From positions 1 through 36,317 of the IMG/VR virus record IMGVR_UViG_3300038701_001412: a stretch of 36,317 bases of DNA. One strand, given 5' to 3'. The translations under genes were made by a program, and so were the position numbers. The stretch is from a virus. Positions within the stretch are counted from its first letter, which is position 1. Every line of letters starts with the position of its first letter. The notes beneath the pieces were generated by a model, which was not told where the DNA came from, searched no databases, and saw only the letters and a program-made list of their open reading frames with translations. Below are positions 28,966-36,317 of the stretch, piece after piece.

Positions 28966-31553
28966 GAATAAATCATAAAAAATACATAGCGAGTTTGTTT
29001 GCGGTAATTGCGATATTTCTTTTGACGGTAATTCCGGTTTTTGCTCAACAGACAACAATTCGTGGTATTCCAATCAAAAACTTTCTAGGATTAAATGACA
29101 CACCAAGCTCATTTATCGGATCAGGTGACTATCTTGTGGGCGTAAACTCAGGCGAAACAGCCCTTGAGTTTCTTTCTGCTTTACCCAGTGGGCTTGTTTC
29201 AACGCTCCAAGAGGTAACAGACGCAGGAAACACTACTACAAACGCAATTACTATAAATAACACAAACGGAATAACTATTGACCCTGGTTCAGATGTAGAT
29301 GCGTATGTATTTAGGGTAGATGTGACAGATGATAGTGGTGGTGGATTAGGATTACCAGGTATTGCATGGGATGAAAGTGCTGACTCATTTGACTCAACAC
29401 GAACAATCAACGAAACAGGGTTGCAAATAGGACAAAACTCACTTGAAGTTGGTTCAGCAAAAAGAGTTAATGGTTTGGTAAGTTTAACAAGTGATGTAAC
29501 AAACTCAAATTACTTTGGAAATTATTCATTTTTGTCTATCAATGATAATGGAGATGGGTATAGTATTGCAAGCAACCCAGCAGGATTTGGACAAGCTGGA
29601 AACATAGGTTTTGTAACGCTAGATGGAACTACTAGTGCAGATAGAATTTCAGGAACACAGGGTGTTGTGTTTCTTGACGGTGCAGGAACGAGTGCAGACG
29701 AGGCATATGGTGTAGCAGGAGGTATTGTTAATGTAGGTGCAACTATCACAGATGCACACCTATTTGGTGGAGTGGTTATCAATCCTTTTGGAACAATCAC
29801 AAACCTATACGGTCTAAAACTACCAGACATCACAGCAGGTTCAACATCTAACTACGCTATCCAAACAGGTGCAGGGCTTGTTGATTTTGGAGATGACGTA
29901 GACATTGACGGTTCACTTGTCGTATATCAAACAAACGGTGTAACACAAGCTGCTCGTATCGCACAAGGGGGCGGCTCAGCTACAATCTTTGCATATAATT
30001 CTGGTACTGAAACAGTAAAAATACCAGGTTCCTCAGCAGATGGTTTCTTTAATGGTGGCGGTAATTATGGCTTCGGTACAGATAACCCATCTAGAAAATT
30101 CCACGCTGTAGATACAGATATACAAGCACGTTTTGGGTATGACACCTTAAACTTTGCAGACATTGGCGTTGACTCATCAGGATACCTAAACATATCACCA
30201 ACAGGTGAGCGTATCTCAGTAAACAATACAGCAGCACTCGACACATTTGCTATCCGACCACATGGAGCAGGATTTGGTCTTACTATTCGTGAGCTTGATG
30301 ATGGTAACGATGCAATTAGATTAAGAGGTTATAACATTGGAGGTATTATCGACTTGTTTGGTAATGGAAATACAAACATACAAATCAACGGTACAAATAA
30401 TGGGCGTACATACTTTAATACAGGTGGTGATTTTGCTATTGGACACGAAGACCCAGATGTAAGATTCCACGTTATCGACACAGCAACACAAGTGCGATTT
30501 GGTTATGATGTTTCTAACTTTGCAGACTTTGACGTAGACTCAGCAGGAAATCTAAATGTAATCCCAACAGGAGGGCGAATGGACATAACCAGGTCTAAAG
30601 ATGCAACACTGAGATTTAATTCAACAGATGGTGTAATGGGCGATGGAGATATTATGGGTTCTATGGAATTTTATACCACAGACGGAAGCCGTGGTCCTCG
30701 TGTTAGTTCGATGATACAAGGTATATCTGATGATGCATTTGGAGCAACTGGTGCATTGACTTTCCACGCATGGGATGGAACACCCAATCTAGGAAGACCG
30801 CCTGAAATTATGAGGGTAACTGGCACAGGGGTAGGTATTGGCTCAGCATCGCCTTTAGGTAAATTTGAATCAAGGGCAATATCAGGTGCTCAAATAGTCG
30901 CAAGTTATGATGCTTCAAACAGAGCTTCATTTACTGTAGACTCATCAGGTAATCTAAATGTAACTCCAACAGGCGATAGGGTTAAGGTTGAAAGTTCACT
31001 AAGAGTACAAGGAGATGCTGGTCTTGACGGGTTGGAGGTTTGGTCTGGTTCTGCTTTGGGTGGTGTATCACTTGGTGCAGATGTAAACGCAACAACCAGA
31101 ACAAGCAACACTAGAAAGGTGGGTGTTATTACATCACCTAATTATGCAAACAACGATATTATTGAAGTTTTTTCATTAAACTCACCAAATGTATCAACCA
31201 ACACACTTTCTTTCGGTGGAAGAAGTGGTGGAACAAATACTGCCGCAACTGAGATTAACTTTGTTACTGCACCAGATACGACAACCACAGGTGGCTCAAT
31301 CCGCATGACCATTGATAATGGTGGTAGTTTACAACTAAACGAATACGGTTCAGGAACAAACACAGGAACACAAGAGTACAACACCTCATTTGACTCATCA
31401 GGAAACCTGATTGAAACAAAACGAGGTGTAGTAACAACCAAAGCAACGACAGGAGATGGCACAGGCTCAGAGGGGGAGTTTCAAGTAAATACCTTCGATA
31501 ATACATTCAAAGTATATGCTGAGGGTGCATGGAGGACATTAGCAACATGGTAA
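28962..31553 (+). CDS. Large tail-fibre-like adhesin with signal peptide
   Basis: The protein has 863 residues. Residues 1-28 are a textbook signal peptide: basic start, hydrophobic core 'SLFAVIAIFLLTVIPVF' and an A-x-A-like site before QQT. The body is Gly/Asn/Thr/Asp-rich beta structure. Three related units occur near residues 380, 500 and 635: 'RFGYDTLNFADIGVDSSGYL', 'RFGYDVSNFADFDVDSAGNL' and 'ASYDASNRASFTVDSSGNLN', each followed by 'PTG.R'. The C-terminus ('GEFQVNTFDNTFKVYAEGAW') is a typical fibre end. It probably binds the host surface. An exported phage fibre is unusual. Confidence 0.7.
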   Translation: MRINHKKYIASLFAVIAIFLLTVIPVFAQQTTIRGIPIKNFLGLNDTPSSFIGSGDYLVGVNSGETALEFLSALPSGLVSTLQEVTDAGNTTTNAITINNTNGITIDPGSDVDAYVFRVDVTDDSGGGLGLPGIAWDESADSFDSTRTINETGLQIGQNSLEVGSAKRVNGLVSLTSDVTNSNYFGNYSFLSINDNGDGYSIASNPAGFGQAGNIGFVTLDGTTSADRISGTQGVVFLDGAGTSADEAYGVAGGIVNVGATITDAHLFGGVVINPFGTITNLYGLKLPDITAGSTSNYAIQTGAGLVDFGDDVDIDGSLVVYQTNGVTQAARIAQGGGSATIFAYNSGTETVKIPGSSADGFFNGGGNYGFGTDNPSRKFHAVDTDIQARFGYDTLNFADIGVDSSGYLNISPTGERISVNNTAALDTFAIRPHGAGFGLTIRELDDGNDAIRLRGYNIGGIIDLFGNGNTNIQINGTNNGRTYFNTGGDFAIGHEDPDVRFHVIDTATQVRFGYDVSNFADFDVDSAGNLNVIPTGGRMDITRSKDATLRFNSTDGVMGDGDIMGSMEFYTTDGSRGPRVSSMIQGISDDAFGATGALTFHAWDGTPNLGRPPEIMRVTGTGVGIGSASPLGKFESRAISGAQIVASYDASNRASFTVDSSGNLNVTPTGDRVKVESSLRVQGDAGLDGLEVWSGSALGGVSLGADVNATTRTSNTRKVGVITSPNYANNDIIEVFSLNSPNVSTNTLSFGGRSGGTNTAATEINFVTAPDTTTTGGSIRMTIDNGGSLQLNEYGSGTNTGTQEYNTSFDSSGNLIETKRGVVTTKATTGDGTGSEGEFQVNTFDNTFKVYAEGAWRTLATW

Positions 31554-31556
31554 TTA

Positions 31557-31565
31557 TGGTATAAT
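31557..31565 (+). promoter_or_regulatory. Extended -10 promoter, leaderless
   Basis: TGGTATAAT is followed by ATAGATT and the ATG at 31573, a 7-nt gap. It drives a cassette of membrane proteins and a papain-like peptidase. Confidence 0.65.
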
Positions 31566-31572
31566 ATAGATT

Positions 31573-31992
31573 ATGAATCAAAAAACAAAAAACGTAATAG
31601 CGGGAACACTTATGGCAGGACTAGGGGTTGCCGGAGGTATTGCAATTGACGCACAAGAAAAACCGAAACCAGAAGTGCAGGAGCAGGTCGTGACTGATCC
31701 AGGGTTCCAAGCTAAAAAAGTGAAAGATATCGCTCCAAGTCGGACACTAACAAAAGAACAAAAAGAGCTTGGATATAAAAAGCGTCATGGTGAAATAGTG
31801 CTACCTGTAAGCAAGGACGATCTTATCACTGTAAAAGGTACATTCACAGATAAGCAGGAAACAATAGAGCAACGGATGGAACACTTGCAAGTAGTCATGG
31901 CAGATGCACTTTCAAACAGTGATCTTCAGATGTCGTTTTACGATAAAGCGAAAGCTGAATATGAACAATTATTAACAATTTATAATCAATAG
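31573..31992 (+). CDS. Secreted or anchored protein of unknown function
   Basis: The protein has 139 residues. A weak signal peptide or anchor occupies residues 7-26 (NVIAGTLMAGLGVAGGIAID), rich in Gly and Ala. The remainder is polar, with a short beta stretch 'GEIVLPVSKDDLITVKGTFT' and a helical end. There is no lipobox. It opens the second lysis-like cassette with its own leaderless-type promoter. Confidence 0.5.
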   Translation: MNQKTKNVIAGTLMAGLGVAGGIAIDAQEKPKPEVQEQVVTDPGFQAKKVKDIAPSRTLTKEQKELGYKKRHGEIVLPVSKDDLITVKGTFTDKQETIEQRMEHLQVVMADALSNSDLQMSFYDKAKAEYEQLLTIYNQ

Positions 31993-31996
31993 TTAT

Positions 31997-32197
31997 ATGA
32001 AAATTTCAAAGCAAACATTTACAGCATTTATTCTAGGAGCAGTAATTATGGCAGCCGGGTATCTTGGCGTTGTATTTTATAAATCAATTCAAAAGATCCA
32101 AGCTCACGAACAAGCTCTTATACAGATCGTAAACATTATCAACCAAGCGAACCAGCAGGCGGCCGCCCCAGTAGCTCAAGCCCAAATTAGTGAATAA
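31997..32197 (+). CDS. Small single-span membrane protein
   Basis: The protein has 66 residues. Residues 8-28 (FTAFILGAVIMAAGYLGVVF) are a clear membrane helix after a basic start, followed by an Ala/Gln-rich amphipathic tail. An inner-membrane spanin-like or holin-like role is possible from context, but not shown by the sequence. Confidence 0.5.
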   Translation: MKISKQTFTAFILGAVIMAAGYLGVVFYKSIQKIQAHEQALIQIVNIINQANQQAAAPVAQAQISE

Positions 32198-32204
32198 AAA
32201 AAAC

Positions 32205-32480
32205 ATGGAGTCACAAGATCAAAAATTTTATGACATACTTCTTGACATAAAAGGCCGTCTTGGTGGTATTGAGAATGATTTATCTTCTCATAAAGATACT
32301 CACGATGACATCAAAGAGCTTTTGAAGGCACACTCAGAAAGAATGAATACACACGCCGGAAAGATAAATGATCTTGAGGACTTCAAGAAGGGTGTAAAAT
32401 CAAAAGTAGCTACAATATCAATGATATTTGGAGTAGTCTCAACAATAGGGTTCAACACTATAAAAAAATGGTTTATCTAA
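32205..32480 (+). CDS. XhlA-like holin-associated protein
   Basis: The protein has 91 residues. A long charged helix ('YDILLDIKGRLGGIENDLSS', ending 'DDIKELLKAH') is followed by a C-terminal membrane helix ('ATISMIFGVVSTIGFNTIKK'). This topology matches the XhlA family, which associates with holins in phage lysis. A GTG at 32190 is an alternative start that overlaps the previous gene. The TAA-T-ATG junction leads to the papain-like peptidase. Confidence 0.55.
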   Translation: MESQDQKFYDILLDIKGRLGGIENDLSSHKDTHDDIKELLKAHSERMNTHAGKINDLEDFKKGVKSKVATISMIFGVVSTIGFNTIKKWFI

Positions 32481-32481
32481 T

Positions 32482-33375
32482 ATGAAAAAGAAGAAAATAA
32501 AAATTGGAGGAGGATTACAATCGCTACCAAAGGATGAGCGAGATTTTGAGTATGAAAAGGTGTTCGGTGCTATTGCCCCGGAGTTTCCTGAGTCTCTTAT
32601 AGTTTCTGCTCCTTTGAGTATTAAGGATCAAGGGGCGACTGATTTTTGTACCGCATATGCAGTCACTTCTGTTTCAGAAGATCAAGAGAAGATTGATCTA
32701 AACCCTCACTACAATTTCAAATGTACACGACTTATTGACGGAAAAGACGTCAAAGAGTGGGGAGCAAATCTCCGGGACGCCTGCAAGGCTATTGTAAAAT
32801 ATGGATCTATTGAGGAGCAATACTACCCCTTCCCAAGCAAAGACCAAGAAAAAGACAGAGATTTTATCGCAGATCCTAAAAACTGGCCTGATACGCTAGA
32901 GCATTTTGCATGGGAACACGCAAAGAACTCTTTTTTCAGGGTAGATCAAGGGTCATTTGACACTTTTGATAATCTACGAACAGCCTTGATGATGAATAAA
33001 GACAAGGAGCGGAGTATCGTTACAGGGTGTGACTGGTACAATTCTTGGACTAATTCAAAGAAGGGTGTTGTTTCAAGCAAAAAACCAACAAGCCCTGTAG
33101 GGGGACACGCCTTCAAGATCTTTGGTTTCTTAAAGATTGAAGATACGGATTACCTTGTGGCCCAACTTTCAAACGGTACTGATATTGGAGATCAAGGTAT
33201 CTTCTATTTCCCACGAAAAATCGTGAATGAATATTTCACATATGGAGCATTTATGTTCCATGACATGCCAAGAGACAAGGCAGAACTTTATACAAACGCT
33301 GGCGTGACTGTGAATGATTCAATGTTCAAACGAATGGTGAAACTTATTACTTACATAATCAAAAACGCAATATGA
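32482..33375 (+). CDS. Papain-like (C1) cysteine peptidase
   Basis: The protein has 297 residues. 'IKDQGATDFCTAYAVTSVSE' gives oxyanion Q50 and catalytic C56, 'PVGGHAFKIFGFL' gives H209, and 'AQLSNGTDIGDQGIFYFP' gives N231 in place of the usual NSWG. There is no signal peptide; the end is an amphipathic helix. It shares the fold of the endolysin's first domain but lacks wall-binding and lysozyme-like parts. It could be a tail-associated lysin or a second lysis enzyme. The stop overlaps the connector start (ATGA). Confidence 0.75.
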   Translation: MKKKKIKIGGGLQSLPKDERDFEYEKVFGAIAPEFPESLIVSAPLSIKDQGATDFCTAYAVTSVSEDQEKIDLNPHYNFKCTRLIDGKDVKEWGANLRDACKAIVKYGSIEEQYYPFPSKDQEKDRDFIADPKNWPDTLEHFAWEHAKNSFFRVDQGSFDTFDNLRTALMMNKDKERSIVTGCDWYNSWTNSKKGVVSSKKPTSPVGGHAFKIFGFLKIEDTDYLVAQLSNGTDIGDQGIFYFPRKIVNEYFTYGAFMFHDMPRDKAELYTNAGVTVNDSMFKRMVKLITYIIKNAI

Positions 33376-34028
33376 GCCCAGAAGAACTAAAAACAGCCTT
33401 CCAAACACTTGTGGACGACGAAGACTTGTCGGACGCAATGCTTATTCTGCTTTTCAACCAGGCAAAGAATGACCTTGAGTTAGAAGCAAAACCGCCTTGG
33501 CTAATCACAAAAGACGCTTCAAAATCAGGTACTACAGGAGATACATACCTTACAACAAAGGCACTTCCATCGGACTTTCGAGCTATGAGGAAGCTATACT
33601 ACGGTACTACAGAATTGAGGCCTGTTCCTTTTGAGAAGAGTATACGGTACAAAGACGCCTCAAATATGTACTACATAGACCACGGAAATGATGTATTTGC
33701 ACAAACTGGATCTCCCGGGAAAGCTGCAACATATACAATGTACTATCTGAAGAAGAGTGCAGATATTGATGATCTTTCTTCTACAGACAATACAATTATT
33801 ACCTGGCCTGAGTACCAGCTTCTTATCGCATACCAGGCGGCGAAGATTTATCAAGCAAACATAGACGCAGACGACCTTGCTTTCAGAATGTCAGCAGCTC
33901 AGGAACGAGAATTTGAAATGCTACGAAGGGCATTTATGAATTATTGTTCAGAATTACAACTGAGTGATGAAGATGGAACAATGGGTTATGCAGACGAACA
34001 CATACCATTTGATATAGGTAGCATGTAA
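33372..34028 (+). CDS. Head-tail connector (adaptor) protein
   Basis: The protein has 218 residues. The helical N-terminal part ('AMLILLFNQAKNDLELEAKP') and later 'FRAMRKLYYGTTELRPVPFE' and 'WPEYQLLIAYQAAKIYQANI' resemble the adaptor proteins that sit under the portal in short-tailed phages. It is followed by a hub-like gene, as expected. Assigned by pattern and synteny. Confidence 0.65.
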   Translation: MSPEELKTAFQTLVDDEDLSDAMLILLFNQAKNDLELEAKPPWLITKDASKSGTTGDTYLTTKALPSDFRAMRKLYYGTTELRPVPFEKSIRYKDASNMYYIDHGNDVFAQTGSPGKAATYTMYYLKKSADIDDLSSTDNTIITWPEYQLLIAYQAAKIYQANIDADDLAFRMSAAQEREFEMLRRAFMNYCSELQLSDEDGTMGYADEHIPFDIGSM

Positions 34029-34033
34029 ACAAT

Positions 34034-35914
34034 ATGATCATAAAATCAGTCAAAACCTTTATATACGGAATAATAAATTCCATTGATTCAGACACAATCC
34101 CACGAGGAGCGGCAGTAGATTCGCTCAATTGGATTACTGAAGGCGACAAAATCGAGCTTAGGCGTGGGTATCGTATTTTGGGTACCGACAATCAGGGTGG
34201 AGGGCGTGCAACAGGTATTCTAAAGGCCGTAGACGCTGCTGGTGTAGATCAGCTCTTTGGTTCATACCAAAGCAAGCTGGTTCACTTCAATAGAGACACT
34301 GAGTTGTTTGATGAAATTGGATCAGATATTCTCGGGGATGATGTGATTGAGAGTGATGGATATGGTGAAGAGATATCTTTTTCAGAATATGTTGGACTTG
34401 CAGGGAACCAAGTGTGGGTAAATAGCCCGAATATTGCAGGTATATTCAAGATCATGACAGCAAACCCTACAGACGCCGTGGATCAGTATAACGCTTCTAA
34501 AAACCACAAGGGCCACATAATTATCGATACAAACCGGATGTTCTTATGGGGAAAGCTAACAGACAAGACTGGACTTCGAGGATCATATATCGACTCGCAG
34601 AATTACACTGAGGTGGCTTCTGAGGTTCTTGGTACTGGTGATGATGTAGAAGTTACGTTCACAGGTACTCTTGCTTTCAAGTCAGGAGGCTCAAAACGGA
34701 CTTGTTTCGGTATTTCTGTTACCGATGGGGTAGAAACCTTCACAGACGACTTCAACGGTAATTTGACGGGAGATCAAGGCGGTACAGGTACTATCAACTA
34801 CGCAACCGGAGAAATCTCAGTGACTTTCAATACCGCAGTTACAAACTCGACAAATGTGCTTGTGGATTATCAGTGGGAAGACTCAACAGATAATGGGATC
34901 GCAGACTTCACAGAAGGCGTGCCTCGAACAGCCGGGCAGGGATTCCAATTCAGGCAAGATGAAGGTGGAGGAGAGCTTCAAACAGTAAGAAGTTATAAAA
35001 ATATCTATTATTGTTTCCACGTCACTAAGACATGGGCCTTGAATCTATCCAACGACGATACAAATGCTACAAACGATTCATTCCGTACGCTTGTTGGGGT
35101 TCCAAGCCTGAGAGGAGCAGTAGAGACAGGTGAAGGGATCTACTACCTAGACAACACAACAGATAATGATCCTGAGATTAAGGTTCTACGTTATGGAGTA
35201 AATGGACTTGATGAAGTGGTGCCGGTTCCAAAATCACAGAAACTTGATCTAAATGACTACAGATTCAATAGGACAGCAGGGTTTCGGTTCGGTAAATATG
35301 TTCTATTTGCTTGCCGCACAAGCGATTCTGATGTGAACAACCGGGTATTGATTCACAATACAGAACTCAACTCATGGGATATCTTGGACTATTTCACAAA
35401 TGGATTTGCAATTTATGACGGGAAACTTGTGGCGGCAGATAGCCTCTCAAATAACTTTTCAGAGCTATTCTCGGGAGAAGATGATGATGAGTCAGAGATT
35501 CCCAACTATTGGATCAGCGATTTGGATGATCACGATATTGACGGCCTAAAGAAAACAAAGACCTTCTATATGAGAGGGCAGATAGGGCCAGAGCAAGAAA
35601 TCGACGTATCATTCTCTTTTGACGGGGGATCGTATGTATATTTCGGGACAATCGCAGGTAGTGGAAGCTATGTAAACCAAGGGCAATCAGTAAATGTAGG
35701 AGCCCTAACACTCGGAGAGGGTGAAATCGGAGGAGGGGGATCAGGACGAGCCGCATATCAGTATGAGCGGAAATTCAAAATCAGAACATCTAAATATGAG
35801 AGAATATCAGTTAAGTTTGAGGCCACGAAAATTGGCTATGCAAGCATATCTGAGTACCGATATTGGGATGTGAGATTGAAAGGTCAAAAGGTTCCACTCG
35901 GGAATCGTGGATAA
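34034..35914 (+). CDS. Tail hub / stabilisation protein of short-tailed phages
   Basis: The protein has 626 residues. It starts with 'NSIDSDTIPRGAAVDSLNWI' and 'IELRRGYRILGTDNQGGGRA', a conserved opening of beta-propeller-like tail-hub proteins in podovirus-like phages. The rest is beta-rich, with 'VLRYGVNGLDEVVPVPKSQK' and 'FRFGKYVLFACR' repeats consistent with propeller blades, and a C-terminal Gly-rich jelly-roll-like part. It likely closes the portal-connector stack and anchors fibres. Confidence 0.7.
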   Translation: MIIKSVKTFIYGIINSIDSDTIPRGAAVDSLNWITEGDKIELRRGYRILGTDNQGGGRATGILKAVDAAGVDQLFGSYQSKLVHFNRDTELFDEIGSDILGDDVIESDGYGEEISFSEYVGLAGNQVWVNSPNIAGIFKIMTANPTDAVDQYNASKNHKGHIIIDTNRMFLWGKLTDKTGLRGSYIDSQNYTEVASEVLGTGDDVEVTFTGTLAFKSGGSKRTCFGISVTDGVETFTDDFNGNLTGDQGGTGTINYATGEISVTFNTAVTNSTNVLVDYQWEDSTDNGIADFTEGVPRTAGQGFQFRQDEGGGELQTVRSYKNIYYCFHVTKTWALNLSNDDTNATNDSFRTLVGVPSLRGAVETGEGIYYLDNTTDNDPEIKVLRYGVNGLDEVVPVPKSQKLDLNDYRFNRTAGFRFGKYVLFACRTSDSDVNNRVLIHNTELNSWDILDYFTNGFAIYDGKLVAADSLSNNFSELFSGEDDDESEIPNYWISDLDDHDIDGLKKTKTFYMRGQIGPEQEIDVSFSFDGGSYVYFGTIAGSGSYVNQGQSVNVGALTLGEGEIGGGGSGRAAYQYERKFKIRTSKYERISVKFEATKIGYASISEYRYWDVRLKGQKVPLGNRG

Positions 35915-35943
35915 CCTCATTTAGTAATTTATCAATAATCTAG

Positions 35944-35954
35944 TATAATATAAT
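35944..35954 (+). promoter_or_regulatory. Overlapping -10 boxes before the adhesin
   Basis: TATAAT (35944-35949) overlaps a second TATAAT (35949-35954) by one base. The ATG at 35959 is 9 or 4 nt downstream, so the transcript would be nearly leaderless. TTAGTA at 35921 is a weak -35 candidate at 17 bp. Confidence 0.6.
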
Positions 35955-35958
35955 CAAC

Positions 35959-36317
35959 ATGAAAAGAAATATAGCAAAGGGAATTGCCGCCTTCACAGCC
36001 CTGCTTCTTTTGTTTGGCGGCCTTTTCTTTTACGTCGCAGACAGAACAGGCGGACCAGCTCTTGGAGCTACAATACCAACGCCTGTAGCCCTATTTGAAA
36101 CAACACTAGCAAACTCAATATCGTCTTCTGCAACGTCAATGACTTTGACCTCAGGAACAGACAAGGATGGAACCACTTTTGCAGGCGAAACATACGGTTT
36201 CGTTATTGACGAAGGAACCTCAAAAGAAGAGTTTGTAATAGCAACATGTACAGGAACGTCTTGTACTTCAATGACACGAGGGGTGTCGGTGAGAACCGGT
36301 AATACTTCAGTTACTGC
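35959..36317 (+). CDS. Membrane-anchored adhesin, 5' part (continues at base 128)
   Basis: This is the first ~120 residues of the 532-residue adhesin whose remainder is at the window start. Residues 9-27 (IAAFTALLLLFGGLFFYVAD) form a strong hydrophobic helix after a basic MKRN. 'LANSISSSATSMTLTSGTDK' and 'ETYGFVIDEGTSKEEFVIAT' then begin a fibre-base beta domain. The frame continues without interruption across the artificial junction. Confidence 0.85.
   Translation, partial: MKRNIAKGIAAFTALLLLFGGLFFYVADRTGGPALGATIPTPVALFETTLANSISSSATSMTLTSGTDKDGTTFAGETYGFVIDEGTSKEEFVIATCTGTSCTSMTRGVSVRTGNTSVT
36191..36317. repeat. Terminal redundancy with bases 1-127
   Basis: The last 126 bases equal bases 2-127; base 36191 (c) differs from base 1 (a). 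This is the overlap expected when a circular or circularly permuted genome is assembled into a linear contig. The unique genome is about 36,190 bp. The mismatched base changes one codon of the adhesin (Thr or Lys). Confidence 0.95.

Noticed and set aside
1-36317. CRISPR array, insertion sequence, attachment site or prophage boundary
   Set aside because: No regularly spaced repeats, no transposase, no integrase and no flanking host genes are visible.

Overview
The window is a complete or near-complete genome of a tailed bacteriophage. Bases 2-127 recur exactly at 36192-36317, so the sequence closes into a circle of about 36,190 bp. One adhesin gene spans that artificial junction. All convincing genes lie on the + strand. 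There is no integrase, no recognisable lysogeny repressor, no tRNA, no CRISPR array and no insertion sequence. TGA acts as an ordinary stop (several ATGA overlaps), so the genetic code is standard. I see a portal, scaffold, coat, connector and tail-hub-like protein but no tape measure or tail tube. This fits a short-tailed (podovirus-like) particle. The host cannot be read from the sequence. The sigma70-like TATAAT boxes, near absence of Shine-Dalgarno sites and moderate AT-richness point to an uncultivated bacterium. A Candidate Phyla Radiation host is only a guess.

Layout in circular order. (1) 35959-36317 joined to 1-1367: a membrane-anchored adhesin. Then 1369-2742, a virion protein with a peptidoglycan-binding domain, and 2754-7223, a 1,489-residue polyvalent virion protein with an ADP-ribosyltransferase-like segment and a C-terminal HNH nuclease. 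(2) 7225-8975: lysis module (small membrane protein, three-domain endolysin, holin-like protein). (3) 8976-10031: structured intergenic DNA, a candidate small RNA between its own promoter and terminator, three micro-genes, and a dyad plus terminator. (4) 10032-15493: recombination and replication, with RusA, two micro-proteins, RecT, a PD-(D/E)XK nuclease fused to an FtsK/SpoIIIE motor, a replisome organiser, a protein ending in a sliding-clamp-binding motif, and a small HExxH protein. (5) 15538-18486: small accessory proteins, many of them cysteine-rich. (6) 18461-26823: packaging and head (TerS, TerL, portal, scaffold, coat), with a 200-bp structured leader before the scaffold gene. (7) 26843-35914: decoration and tail proteins, several with N-terminal signal peptides or membrane anchors, a second lysis-like cassette (XhlA-like protein plus papain-fold peptidase), connector and tail hub.

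Three things stand out. First is the nuclease-translocase fusion next to RecT, which looks like a motor-driven replacement for RecE/lambda exonuclease. Second is the expression style: recurrent TATAAT boxes only 6-9 nt before ATG predict leaderless mRNAs, and seven gene junctions have the form TAATATG. Third is the set of apparent export signals on proteins that should be virion fibres. The gene-free stretches (8976-9234, 9806-10031, 24432-24632, 27647-27742) are all under 300 bp and all contain RNA-like structure, described below.
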